DNA of 64,000 nucleotides from Fulvia fulva (taxonomy: Eukaryota; Ascomycota; Dothideomycetes; Mycosphaerellales; Mycosphaerellaceae), in NCBI RefSeq assembly GCF_020509005.1, contig NC_063016.1, positions 3,410,001-3,474,000 on the forward strand, given 5' to 3'. Made by a program: the position numbers and the translations under genes. Under the pieces are notes generated by a model that searched no databases, was not told where the DNA came from, and saw only the letters and a program-made list of their open reading frames with translations. This document shows, piece after piece, positions 20,632 to 30,201 of this stretch. Numbering within the stretch: the first letter of the stretch is position 1; every line of letters starts with the position of its first letter.

Positions 20632-21813
20632 TCACTCTAATCTATCAAACAAGAACCCATCCTGACCCAACGCATCGTCTTTTTCAACGACGAATGTAGA
20701 CGTCCCAGTGTACGAAGCGTATCCCTCAACTCGGGCTCGCACTACTGGGAACGCACCCTGCATCCCAACTACTTCGTGTAGACTGCCCACGAAGCCTCCC
20801 CGGCCTCCTAGCGAGTTGGAGAGTAAAGAATGGTACGTGATTGACTCGTCTTTTGTCAACTCACCTCTAGCCTGCGCCAAAGCGATTCTGGCCGCTACAC
20901 CACTGCCAGTCGGGGAGCGATCCACCTGCTGGTCTGAGAAGAAGCACAGTCCCGTCTCAGCTCTCGTCGACTGTGCGATTGGCACGCCGGCATCTTTGTC
21001 GGCGACGATGATGGAGTAGAGGAAACCGAGGTCGTTGTGGTCTGGGTGTGAAAAGAGGTGCTTCATCTCAGAATTCTCGTTGATCGCCGCCTTGAGATTT
21101 CGAGTGGCTACGTTCATAGCGTCTATGTCGACGGGACTCGAGAGGCCGTCCGGAAAACCTAGTTCGGCGGCTGTGATGAAGCAGTAGAAGGCGCCGCCGT
21201 AGCTGAAGTCGGCGGTGACGTGGTGGCGGCCGCAGAGCTCGGGCCAGCGGTATGGAGCTTTGAGGAATACTTTGATGTTGATACCGGTTGTGAAGGATGG
21301 GACGGAGATGTGCGAGACTGGTCGGGTTGGGTCTGAGGCAGTGCCGTTTGAGTTGGTAGGGACTGTGACGTGGACGAGGCCGCATGGTGCGTGTAACGTC
21401 AAGGAGGCAGTCTTTGTCTCTGCATCGAATGCGACTTTATCTCTATTGGAAAACACTGCCTTATCATGTGTATCCAGCAAAACCCGTCCCAGAGCAATAG
21501 TAGCATGGCCGCACATGGTAGAATACCCACTGTTCGTAGCGAAGAGGACACCTATATGTGCATTTCCCGAGGCAGTCTGTTCGGTATTCTGGCGTAAGAT
21601 GGCGCCATACATGTCTGAATGTCCTCTAGGCTCTAGAAGCAGCTGGCGACGGATATGGTCATGTGAATGTTTCGCCTCTGCGCGCTGCTCCAAGAGCGTT
21701 CCTGTAAGGTCTGGGTAACCTGAGATGACGATCCGGGTGGGCTCGCCGGTTGTGTGCAGGTCCACGCAGGTGATGGCATCATGCTGGCTTGTGAAGGATC
21801 TGGCTATGTCCAT
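20632..21813 (-). CDS. trans-3-Hydroxy-L-proline dehydratase (proline racemase family)
   Basis: 393 residues, no introns. The proline-racemase fold carries two active-site motifs. The first, STMCGHATIALGR, keeps its Cys near residue 101. The second reads DRSPTGSGVAAR, with Thr at about 302 in place of the second catalytic Cys (SPCGTG in racemases). In this family Cys/Thr marks trans-3-hydroxy-L-proline dehydratase, which gives pyrroline-2-carboxylate, whereas Cys/Cys marks racemases or epimerases. The likely role is catabolism of hydroxyproline from collagen or plant wall proteins in the cytosol. The frame stays open to 21984, but the first ATG that begins the conserved region is at 21813. 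No other proline-pathway gene is nearby. Confidence 0.9.
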   Translation of the reverse strand: MDIARSFTSQHDAITCVDLHTTGEPTRIVISGYPDLTGTLLEQRAEAKHSHDHIRRQLLLEPRGHSDMYGAILRQNTEQTASGNAHIGVLFATNSGYSTMCGHATIALGRVLLDTHDKAVFSNRDKVAFDAETKTASLTLHAPCGLVHVTVPTNSNGTASDPTRPVSHISVPSFTTGINIKVFLKAPYRWPELCGRHHVTADFSYGGAFYCFITAAELGFPDGLSSPVDIDAMNVATRNLKAAINENSEMKHLFSHPDHNDLGFLYSIIVADKDAGVPIAQSTRAETGLCFFSDQQVDRSPTGSGVAARIALAQARGELTKDESITYHSLLSNSLGGRGGFVGSLHEVVGMQGAFPVVRARVEGYASYTGTSTFVVEKDDALGQDGFLFDRLE

Positions 21814-22229
21814 GGTGCTTGATGGCGGTCGGGTGTGATGGAGTTTCTGGTGATTTGTGTCTGGGAGGTTAGAGATGAAGTGGGTAATGAGATGAGGGCT
21901 TTCTCCTTCTTCCAACTTGCTTGATGCTCCTACCTCTTCATAGTGGAGGGCGGCACATTGTGCTGATACGTGTGCATCGTCCACGCCCTCTCGGAGCCAT
22001 ACATTATCACTACATGCTGTTCGGCATTTGTTGCGATGCTCGGCTTCGTGAGCCGATGTGAAAGTGGAAGGTGTTGGAGAGAAGAGCGTGGGCCCGTGGG
22101 GAGGAAAATTGCTTCTCAGGCATTGGGCAGCTGCAGCGACACGCTAGCTAATGTCCGTAACAGGCCGCCCAGTGCTCTTTTGACTTTGCCCGTCGTCCGC
22201 TTCAAGTCCATCCAAATCTTTTGTTAGGG
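21814..22229. other. Intergenic
   Basis: Promoter of the dehydratase gene and the unrecognisable 3' end of the BBE-like pseudogene. No other gene is seen. Confidence 0.4.
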
Positions 22230-23276
22230 AGCTGGCTGGCAGCAGCCTGGAGCTCGAAGCACCTGGGCCACCACCGGCAGGAAGGGCTCGTGCAACAATC
22301 TTGTACCAGTCCGCGTCCGTCGTGCCGTTGTTGGCACTCACAGCAAGCGACCACAGTGAGGTCCTTGGCACTGGGTAAGCTTGCACGCTCAGGCTGATCA
22401 GTTCTCCACGAATGGCCCAGAAAAGGTCGGTGTTTTGGTACTCGTTGGCGACCACGATGTCTCCGGCTGGTGTTACGATCTCGGCTTCGAGGACATTGTT
22501 CGCACCTTGACCTGTGATGGGAAAATCAATCAGCATGACTGCAAGCAGTGGTTGGGAAAGGGGTCCTGGACATATCGTACGACCCAGTGAGGTATCCATG
22601 ACCACCTCCGCTGAGCCATCCGACCAAACCAACAGTGCTGTCGGTCCCTCCCCCAACTACATGATCGTGCTCAGCAGCCGCCTCGAAGGCCTCGCGATCC
22701 TGCACGCCAGCACCAAAAGTCATAGCTGCTCGGGAAGCTGTGTCATTGTCCGGACGTCCTTCAGGCTGCCAATTCCGCGAGAACTCCATGCTCTTCAGAC
22801 AATGCGTCCAAATCGACAAGCTGTCCGGCTGCGCACTTCTCCCATGACCAGTATTCTTGACGTTGAGCCTGAACTTCACACCGGCTTGGACGTGGCTTGT
22901 GGTAGTCACATTGATGACATAGGCAGGGTAGTGATCATCTGCATGACAACCGCGTCGTCCTGCGAAGGGTTCACCTAGGAAGCTCGTGCCGTTTGCGTGG
23001 AGAGGGAGACATCCTAGGTATGCGTCTGGAGTGTCAAGACTCACTGGGTCGGCTGCGTGGAAAGCTGAGGAAGTAAATTGCGATAGTACTTCTTGGCATG
23101 CCGTTGAGTTGTAGGTTGTGTTGTTCTGAAAGCACACTGCTGCTGGAGGAACCGCGCGGATCAGGCGGCCCTCGACTGTGGGAATCTTCATGGTCTGCCT
23201 TTGGATGTCCAGGAGGACCAGGGCACTGCACACTGGTCTTTTGTACCTGCACCATCGACAGGATCCGGCCCAATGC
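22230..23276 (-). pseudogene. Decayed FAD-linked oxidoreductase (berberine-bridge-enzyme-like)
   Basis: The remnant of a secreted-type FAD_binding_4 oxidase, family members of which oxidise sugars, alkaloids or polyketide products. Recognisable blocks, in order, are VEGRLIRAVPPAAVCF, KNTGHGRSAQPDSLSIWTH, AAMTFGAGVQDREAFEAA, VVGGGTDSTVGLVGW, LSGGGHGYLTGSY and NVLEAEIVTPAGDIVV. The gene is broken in several ways. The N-terminal Cys-rich region is in another frame. KNTGH is followed directly by GRS, with about three residues lost. The Gly-rich FAD loop after FWAIRG is deleted. One intron seems to have lost its donor: the expected G|GTATGT reads G|ATATGT at about 22593. The C-terminal substrate and BBE domains are absent. 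It lies downstream of the dehydratase on the same strand. Confidence 0.85.
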
Positions 23277-24385
23277 GTCGCCTTGACATCAGCGCCGTCG
23301 TATGGAGACCTTGCATCCGTTGCCTACAGCGGATCATCATCTCCCAGACCGAGTTCTTCGATCACGATTAGGACCAATAGACGTTACATATATCGTCCAG
23401 GCACTGATTTCCCACTTTTACCAGCAGGAGCGTCTGGATCCTGCTTCGTACCGAGATGCAGTCTCTGCATCCTACCAACGGTATCCATGCAGTGTACCTG
23501 CGTTAGGATGGACTTTCCCACCAGACCTGCCATCATTTGTGCACGAAGTGCGACACTAGTACTGAACGAAATCATACTACAGTATTACACCACGAGACGC
23601 GAGCTTCGTACTCGCTTTTACCTCGTAGTCGGCAAAGGACGGTACGTGGACGGTTGTTCAGGCTGTAAGACTAAGGGGACGTGGTGACGACTATGGGATA
23701 GTGTTTCTATCAGACTGCAGTAGCCGTAACTGTCCAACGACACTCAAACATATGCAGTATGACCTCGATCAGAGCTTAGTGACAGCTTCTTAGCATCTTC
23801 TGAAGTCTCGTTTGAAAATGCTATAGAATGTAAAGTCAAAAGTGAATTTACATATGTCGACGCTTAGTAATCTTGATGTTAGAGAATACAGGAGCGGAGC
23901 TCGGAGGTTTCACCAGGTGTCACCAACAATCCGACTGACATATGTCACATGCGATTCGCGGCTCACTCATTGTCATAGCCATCTGTCAGTCATGATGCCT
24001 TGGCAACCTCTCGGGTCCCCCTGCTCCATGGCGCCTCGATCAGTGAGAGCTGTTTCTAGCAAGGCCAGTATCGCGCCCACGCGCCGACGAGTCATCAATA
24101 CAGCCGCTCACGGGGCTCCCTGCTGTATTCTGGGTGGCGGTATGAGAGGTCCGCTATCGTAAGGGCGGGGCCTCTTGCAGAACGCATAACGCTTTATCTA
24201 CAGTTCCAGACCAAACCATCCTGCAGGATGCACACCGCATGCATGAAGCTGTACGCGTCGAGGTACGCGTCTAACCTCTTCAAGGCACAGGTCCTGGAAG
24301 CTCGGCATATTTGACATAGCATTCGTGCCACATACCTGCATCAACTCATCAAGTTCCTGATTCACCTGTGGAGAATGGCATCGGT
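23277..24385. other. Intergenic
   Basis: 1.1 kb between the BBE-like remnant and the regulator gene, with no supported gene. A possible intron acceptor (TTGTGCAG, ending near 24421) lies just inside the next gene, so an upstream exon of that gene cannot be excluded. Confidence 0.4.
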
Positions 24386-26008
24386 ATGCTGAGATGCGGC
24401 GGATTGCCACTGACTTGTGCAGATCCTACTGGACCCAGCATGGCGATGCGACGCGAGCATGGAGGCATTGAGATGAGACAAGCCCAGCGACAATTCATGT
24501 TCGTTTCTTACAACGAGCACAGAGGACAGCGCAATGGTCGCAGCAGGGCCTTGAATCGGCACGTTCAGCGCAACTCTCGGCAGGCCACAGTGTCGCACAG
24601 AGACATCCCGTTGCGATATCAGCTGCGCTTCAGGGCTTCTGATTGGGATATGCCATACGTTCCTAGTGCTTCAGCTGAGGTCCAGCGGAACCCGGCCCCA
24701 TCGTCAGAGAGTGAAAGCAGCAACGAAGGAACAATAGGCTCCCCGCCAAGTCGATCTCTATCGCGCTGGAACGATCCGAGAGAGGCTGGACATGTGCAGT
24801 TCTACCATGATGTGGTCTCCGGTCAGCTGGGTGGAGCCGTCACCAGCGCTTTTTGGGAGCAGCATGTGCTTCAGAGACTGCAGCAAGCGCCGGTGATCAA
24901 GCAAGCCTTGGTTGCCTTGAGCCTCGCCTACAGAGAGATTTGCGTTGCTGGTCAACTGCACCCACCTTGCAGCGCTTTGACCCCGACGCGAGCGTCCCAA
25001 GCCACGGGCAATGCTATATCGGGCTTGCGATCATACCTGCAAATTGAGCAACAACCACCTCTTGATGTGGTCCTGACTTGCGCTGTGCTTCTTTTTGCGT
25101 TGGAGAAGACGCGAGGAGACCGCGAGACTTCCTTGTTCCACCTGGACAATGCTATCGCCGTGTTCAAGTCTTGGACCGAAAGACTAAAGCGAAAGACCCC
25201 TCCGCCACAATACAAGATGTTGCGATCGGTGATACTACTACTTGACGGAAACGCTTGTATTGAAGATGAGGCCAGAGCGCCTCTGGTCGAGGTCGAATTC
25301 TCTGGGCCCTTTATTGACGCGCATGAGCTCCGTTTCAACAATATTCAAGATATGCGAGACGACTTTAAGATACGAGTCTGCCACCCACTCACCAGGCTCT
25401 TGGTACGATGCCACGATGGCGCAGTCACGGCCTTGCAGGATTGTCCGCACGATGTGCTGCAGGAGAAGGTCAGACTCCAGAACGAGCTTGTGAGATGGCG
25501 AGCGGCTGTTGACTACTTTGTCTGGGATCGATCTTCCATCAGGCAACCAAGATGCGAGCCGATCTGGAGCAAATCAGAAGAGATCAGCATCTTGACTGTG
25601 GAGATGCATTATCTTGTCGTTAAGTGCTCTCTGTCAGATGTGGTCGTTGCATATCCGGACCATGCGAATGCCTGGAATCAACACTCCTGTGAAATATTGG
25701 CAAAGGGAGAAAGAGTGCTGGAATTGCTGCAGCGGAGACACGGCCCGTTCCAACTTCAACCAGATGGACGACAACGAGCGATGATCATCACTTATGCGCA
25801 GTCTCTGCCGTTGTTCGCGCAACGAACGACTCTTCTCGACGCCCGCTCGAGAGCAATGCGCCTGTATGCAGACCTGGAGCCATACACTCGCGTCGTTGCG
25901 ATATGTCCTGGTTTGAGAGCTACCGAGCGCTTTCGTGAAGACCATACAGGTGTGCCTAGGTTCTCGTCGACAGCTGCATTGCTCCTGACCTTGGGCTCAC
26001 GCTCGTGA
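24386..26008 (+). CDS. Fungal-specific transcription-factor-like protein without a zinc cluster
   Basis: 540 residues from the first in-frame ATG (24386). Other plausible starts are 24440 and 24446, the former with A at -3 and G at +4. The N-terminal pattern QFMFVSYNEHRGQRNGRSRA followed by LNRHVQRNSR resembles the opening of a common class of fungal proteins with a transcription-factor-like domain but no DNA-binding motif. The block FYHDVVSGQLGGAVTSAFW with IKQALVALSLAYRE matches the start of the Fungal_trans_2-type helical region. No Zn2Cys6 or C2H2 finger is visible. The C-terminus ends in LLLTLGSRS without the usual last helices, so truncation or a missed exon is possible. Targets are unknown. 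Confidence 0.7.
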   Translation: MLRCGGLPLTCADPTGPSMAMRREHGGIEMRQAQRQFMFVSYNEHRGQRNGRSRALNRHVQRNSRQATVSHRDIPLRYQLRFRASDWDMPYVPSASAEVQRNPAPSSESESSNEGTIGSPPSRSLSRWNDPREAGHVQFYHDVVSGQLGGAVTSAFWEQHVLQRLQQAPVIKQALVALSLAYREICVAGQLHPPCSALTPTRASQATGNAISGLRSYLQIEQQPPLDVVLTCAVLLFALEKTRGDRETSLFHLDNAIAVFKSWTERLKRKTPPPQYKMLRSVILLLDGNACIEDEARAPLVEVEFSGPFIDAHELRFNNIQDMRDDFKIRVCHPLTRLLVRCHDGAVTALQDCPHDVLQEKVRLQNELVRWRAAVDYFVWDRSSIRQPRCEPIWSKSEEISILTVEMHYLVVKCSLSDVVVAYPDHANAWNQHSCEILAKGERVLELLQRRHGPFQLQPDGRQRAMIITYAQSLPLFAQRTTLLDARSRAMRLYADLEPYTRVVAICPGLRATERFREDHTGVPRFSSTAALLLTLGSRS

Positions 26009-27915
26009 GATGACAACGACTGCGGTTCGTGGTCGAAGTGATCAGGAACATCCTCTTTCCAGATACGAGGCAAGACACCACCGCCGGACACACTGGCTCT
26101 AGATCCACTGGCAAAGCAACGGTGAGGTCTCACGACAACATGCCAGCGTTTCGAGGTTGCATATAGCTCAGCAGGGGGCGAGCTGTCTTTGATAGTCTCG
26201 AGCTACAACACGTGCAGCCGGTATCCTCTCGGCCAAGCAAGCATGTCGTTGAGCTACACGCTGGGCAGTCAATGCAATGGCGTTGCGTCTGCAAGGCGAA
26301 TGGCCTTCCGATACGCTCATTGGACCATCACCAAATGGATTGTGCTCATCGTCATATGCCTGCTTGCTTTTCGACAGCTGTGCAGTGCATCACAGCACAG
26401 CGCACAGCACGTTCCCGGAACCAGACGTGTCAGTTCCCACAAACTTGTTGACCAGTCCGTGTCGCTCACCGATCACCTCGCAAAGCAAAGAAATATGCGC
26501 TGGCACAATGAGTTCCCAGTCAGCCAACATGCAGATCAGCATGCAAGCCCATCTGTGGCGAGTAGTGTTCACGGCGACCGGACTCTCAGCGCCGCAAGCA
26601 ATCATGTCCAGTTCATGCAACCGGCATTCACAAACGCTCCACCGCGAGCATCATACCATCGACACATGGTCATCTGTCGGGGACATATCGGATGTCTTTG
26701 CGCATAAAGGTCTAGACAGAGATTTGACGCCCAGCTGCTCTACCAATCCGAAGGCCCGGAAACACGTCGTTCAACCTTATTCGATCTCGGCACGTGGAAT
26801 GGGCGACACGAACGCCGAGCCTTGGCAGCGGGAAACGTTGATGCGATCGGCACTCCTGAACTCTGATTCGACATCTTGTGCATTTTCTTGACACGCCATT
26901 GACAATTCCATCATATACAGGACGCGCGAAATCCCGCCACTGGTGTGAGAACGACACCACCTCCGTTGCGACATCGGAATGCGCAAGACAATGCAGCTGG
27001 CGTGTGCTACCACAGGCGACAAGTGTTCCAAAAGTAGGACAGCAGCACGCGCGCCGTGTCTGTCAGGACCACGTGTGGGGACTTATGCCCAGCGTTTCAT
27101 GAACCACAGCTGAGGTCTTGACCTACGCGATCAGGAACAGCTTGTGGCGATCGACCAATCACCCGCCTGTGTCCTGCACTAGCGCTCACATCTTCTCGGC
27201 AGGCTTATGCAACTTCACGTCCCAAAAGTTGAAGAATTTCTCATGTGGCTGTGTATAGTCCTCGCTACTGGGCAGGCCTTACTGAGATCAAGGTCAAGCT
27301 GCCGCCGCCGCGCTGGAGCTTGAAACGCAGGATCCATCATGCAGTATCGAAGTTCAGCTTCGGGAAACACCCATTGTTCAACGCCACTATGGTACAGACT
27401 GACACCATTCTCGCACCAAGCGTAGCCAAAATTGTTTCTTGGAACAGGCGTTCGAGGCCAACAAACCATAACGACCGGCCGCGTCTCCCAGATTACCCCT
27501 GTTGTGGCGAAGTACTCTGGGCGCTCTTTGTCCAGGAGGCTTCGTCTTGGCTGTGACGGTCCTTTGCCTATCTTTGTGCGAAGAGCAAATCAGCTCGCCA
27601 CGCGTTCCGCCTTGTCGCTTTGTTCCCTTCTCATCATCACACCTTGGCTTAACCCTAGACGCTTGGGCGACTCGATCTTCCTTTCCCACTTTTCATACCT
27701 TTACCCTGCAAGCTTACCTTTTCAGCCACCTGTTGCACTCACGAGAATCGTCGCTTTGGTCGACTGTCACTCTTTTGCAGGCTTCTGCACCACGATCTTT
27801 ACCTACGCAGTCGCTCTTTCCCTGGCTTGATCGTCAGCAGACTCGCTCCTTCTACACGCACATATCGACCAACGCTTCGACCAACGCTTTGACAGCGAAA
27901 CGCGCAAACAAAAAG
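26009..27915. other. Long intergenic region with a pyrimidine-rich leader
   Basis: 1.9 kb. The 5' part holds one possible small membrane protein (26243-26707). From about 27580 to 27860 the plus strand is strongly C/T-rich (CTTTGTTCCCTTCTC, CTTCCTTTCCCAC), typical of promoters and leaders of well-expressed fungal genes; it precedes the DUF1996 gene. No RNA gene is seen. Confidence 0.5.
26243..26707 (+). CDS. Possible small single-pass membrane protein, unrecognised
   Basis: 154 codons from the ATG at 26243. One hydrophobic segment (ITKWIVLIVICLLAF) at about 29-43 follows a basic start (SARRMAFRYAH), giving a type II signal-anchor pattern. The rest is polar, His/Ser/Gln rich and of no known family. 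A second ORF overlaps it in another frame, and there is no evidence of conservation. It may be chance, or exon 1 of a longer gene. Confidence 0.22.
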   Translation: MSLSYTLGSQCNGVASARRMAFRYAHWTITKWIVLIVICLLAFRQLCSASQHSAQHVPGTRRVSSHKLVDQSVSLTDHLAKQRNMRWHNEFPVSQHADQHASPSVASSVHGDRTLSAASNHVQFMQPAFTNAPPRASYHRHMVICRGHIGCLCA

Positions 27916-29474
27916 ATGAAGTATTCTATGAAGTTCGTCGCTTCGGCGACTGCTCTACTCTCCACCGCTCAGGGTTATCAAACATCTCAATTCGTTGTCT
28001 ACACACCTGGCGGTGACGACCAAGTGGTTGAGCGTGCGGATGCGATCACCAATCCAGGACAGCTTAGGTAAGTTGCAACTGTCGAAGAGACTCGCCGGTC
28101 CTTGTGACGACATTTAGTGCCATGAATATCTCTCTCAGTGTGCTGACATTTCAACATAGTGGCCACGTTCATCAAGTCTTCGGCGCGAGCAACTTCGGCC
28201 CTGAGCTCAGCTACGAGGCCCTGCAGAAATCCTCATGCACGACCATCTCCAGTGCGTCTGGCGATAGCGTCTTCCATGACAAGAGCTCTTACTGGCACCC
28301 TGCCGGCTTCATGGAGTCTAGCAACGGGACCGGATACGTTCGCGTGCCCACCAACGGCCACAAAATCTACTACCGCGACGTGGGCAACGCTGCAGACTTG
28401 AAGGCCGATCCTTTCGAATTTCCAGCAGGCTTCCGTATGATCGCTGGCGACATGACCATGCGTGCTGCAAACAGCGATGTTTTGCATCAGACGATTACGG
28501 AATGGATCTGCCATGGAAATGGCCAAAACAAGGGCGACAAGGGTGGCATGCCTTCAGGCTTTACTGACTGCGCTTCCTACCCTGGACTCAATGCCGCCAT
28601 TCACTTCCCTCACTGCTGGAATGGCAAGGATTTCGACCAGTCCAAACCTAGTGCTCATGTCTCCTATCCTGAAGGGGATGTTCAGGGCGGTCCATGCCCA
28701 TCATCCCACCCACACCGTCTCCCGCACATCTTTATGGAGAACCAGTTCGATATTCACAGCGTTGTTGACCAAGTCAAGCCCGGTACGTTCGTCTTGTCGC
28801 AGGGCGACTCCACTGGGTTCGGCTTTCACGCCGACTTCTTCAATGGCTGGGATTCTGGCGCCATCCCTGATCTCTTCGACAACTGCCCACAAGGCGAATG
28901 GGGCAATACCGACATCGGGACCTGCGCAGCTTTCAAGGCGGGCTCAGCCAAGGGCGCGGCCTGCAAGCTGAAGAGCTCATTCGATGAGAATGTCAACACG
29001 CCAGGCGATGCCCTTCCAGGATGCAACCCCATTGTCTCCACCAACCCAGCACCAAAGATGGCTGTGGCCGCTCTCGGCATGGCGACCACGGACTGCTCCG
29101 CTGCTGGGGGTAGCAGCAGCTCCAGCTCTGGTGGTTCCAGCAACGGTGCCAGCTCTGGCGGTTCCAGCAACGGTTCCAGCAACGGTTCCAGCTCTGGCGG
29201 TTCTGGGTACAATGGCGACGACGATGATACCAGCTCCAGCAGCACCGCGGCAGCACCACCTGCATACAACGTTCCATCGTCATCATCTTCATCGACCACA
29301 TTGGCCGTTGCATACACACCTTCGCCGGTGATCCAAATCGAGACCGAAGGCGCCAACAACTACGTGTACGAGACCGTCTACAAGACTGTCTACGCCCGCG
29401 AGGCAGCCCCAACGCCAGCGCGCCATGGCCATCACGCTCAGCATTTGAGGCGTCATGCTAAGAAGCACGTTTAA
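27916..29474 (+). CDS. Secreted DUF1996-domain protein with Ser/Gly-rich tail
   Basis: 488 residues from two exons (27916-28067 and 28160-29474). The intron runs from GTAAGT to CATAG and restores the typical sequence QLSGHVHQVFGASNFGPELS. The signal peptide is MKYSMKFVASATALLSTAQG. The DUF1996 domain covers about 45-310, with conserved Cys, His and Trp in SSYWHPAGF, HFPHCWNGKDFD, PCPSSHPHRLPHI and FGFHADFFNGWD. A linker of GSSNG-type repeats, an acidic patch (GDDDDTSSSS) and a basic His-rich end (HHAQHLRRHAKKH) follow. Some fungal DUF1996 proteins are wall-associated; no reaction is established for the domain. A long pyrimidine-rich leader suggests strong expression. Confidence 0.9.
29107..29207 (+). 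repeat. Coding minisatellite encoding GGSSNG-type repeats
   Basis: Imperfect tandem units such as GGTTCCAGCAACGG recur within the DUF1996 gene and encode SSSGGSSNGASSGGSSNG-like sequence. Copy number could vary between strains without breaking the frame. Confidence 0.8.
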
Positions 29475-30201
29475 ACGTGCGACGAAACTCGTATCAACTT
29501 CTTTTCGAGATGTCATCTATGATTAAGATTGGTGTAACAGCACATATACTATGAAGAGTAGAATTGGTTAGGTAGCGTTCGGAGTTCAACGGACAATAGG
29601 ACGATTATACAGACACGACTTCTTGAGGATGACCTATGTGCTACGTGCTACGAGAAGACAAGTGGATGGGTGAATATGCTTTTGTTTCCGATGTGTATAC
29701 TTTTTGGATAGCTTGGTGATGAATAACATACCAGTGGGTGGTCTTCTGGTGTCTGAATCGTGTCATTGTACAGTGTCGTCTGTGGTATGCGTGGTCGTTT
29801 ACCCATCGTAGGTTCGATCTTGTGGTTGGCCTCATTTCGAGCAAGAGGTGTGGTATCACCCATGCTTGAGGACGCTGAGTTTATGGGGTCGATGAGGTAC
29901 CGACGACTCAGCATGTGGAGTCGCCACTCGGAATTACCACCAGAAATCTCAAGCATGTCAAGCCGCGTGCCATTGGAAATATCGCAGTCTAGAGACAGCT
30001 ATATGGCTCGTCGTCGGCGTCCCATGACTTTAGCTTGCACGTACCATAGTAGCACTAGCTGCCTCAGGCTTTCACATTGTCCGAAAGTGAAGATGACTGC
30101 AATGCTTATGTTCACCTAATGTAGCTATGAGGCGAGTGTTCTGCATTGTATACACATGTACCGTGATCCACACCTCGACTTGCACCCCTTGTATACAGCC
30201 A
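29475..30201. other. Intergenic, convergent 3' ends
   Basis: 3' regions of the DUF1996 gene and of the Zn2Cys6 regulator. Several short ORFs on both strands match nothing recognisable. Confidence 0.45.

Noticed and set aside
20632..21984. Longer start for the hydroxyproline dehydratase at 21984
   Set aside because: The upstream codon is GTG, the extra 57 residues have no homology, and the ATG at 21813 begins the conserved region.
22144..22656. Treating the 170-codon ORF as a separate intact gene
   Set aside because: It contains mid-family BBE blocks only, lacks a proper start, and follows the upstream blocks in another frame; it is part of one pseudogene.
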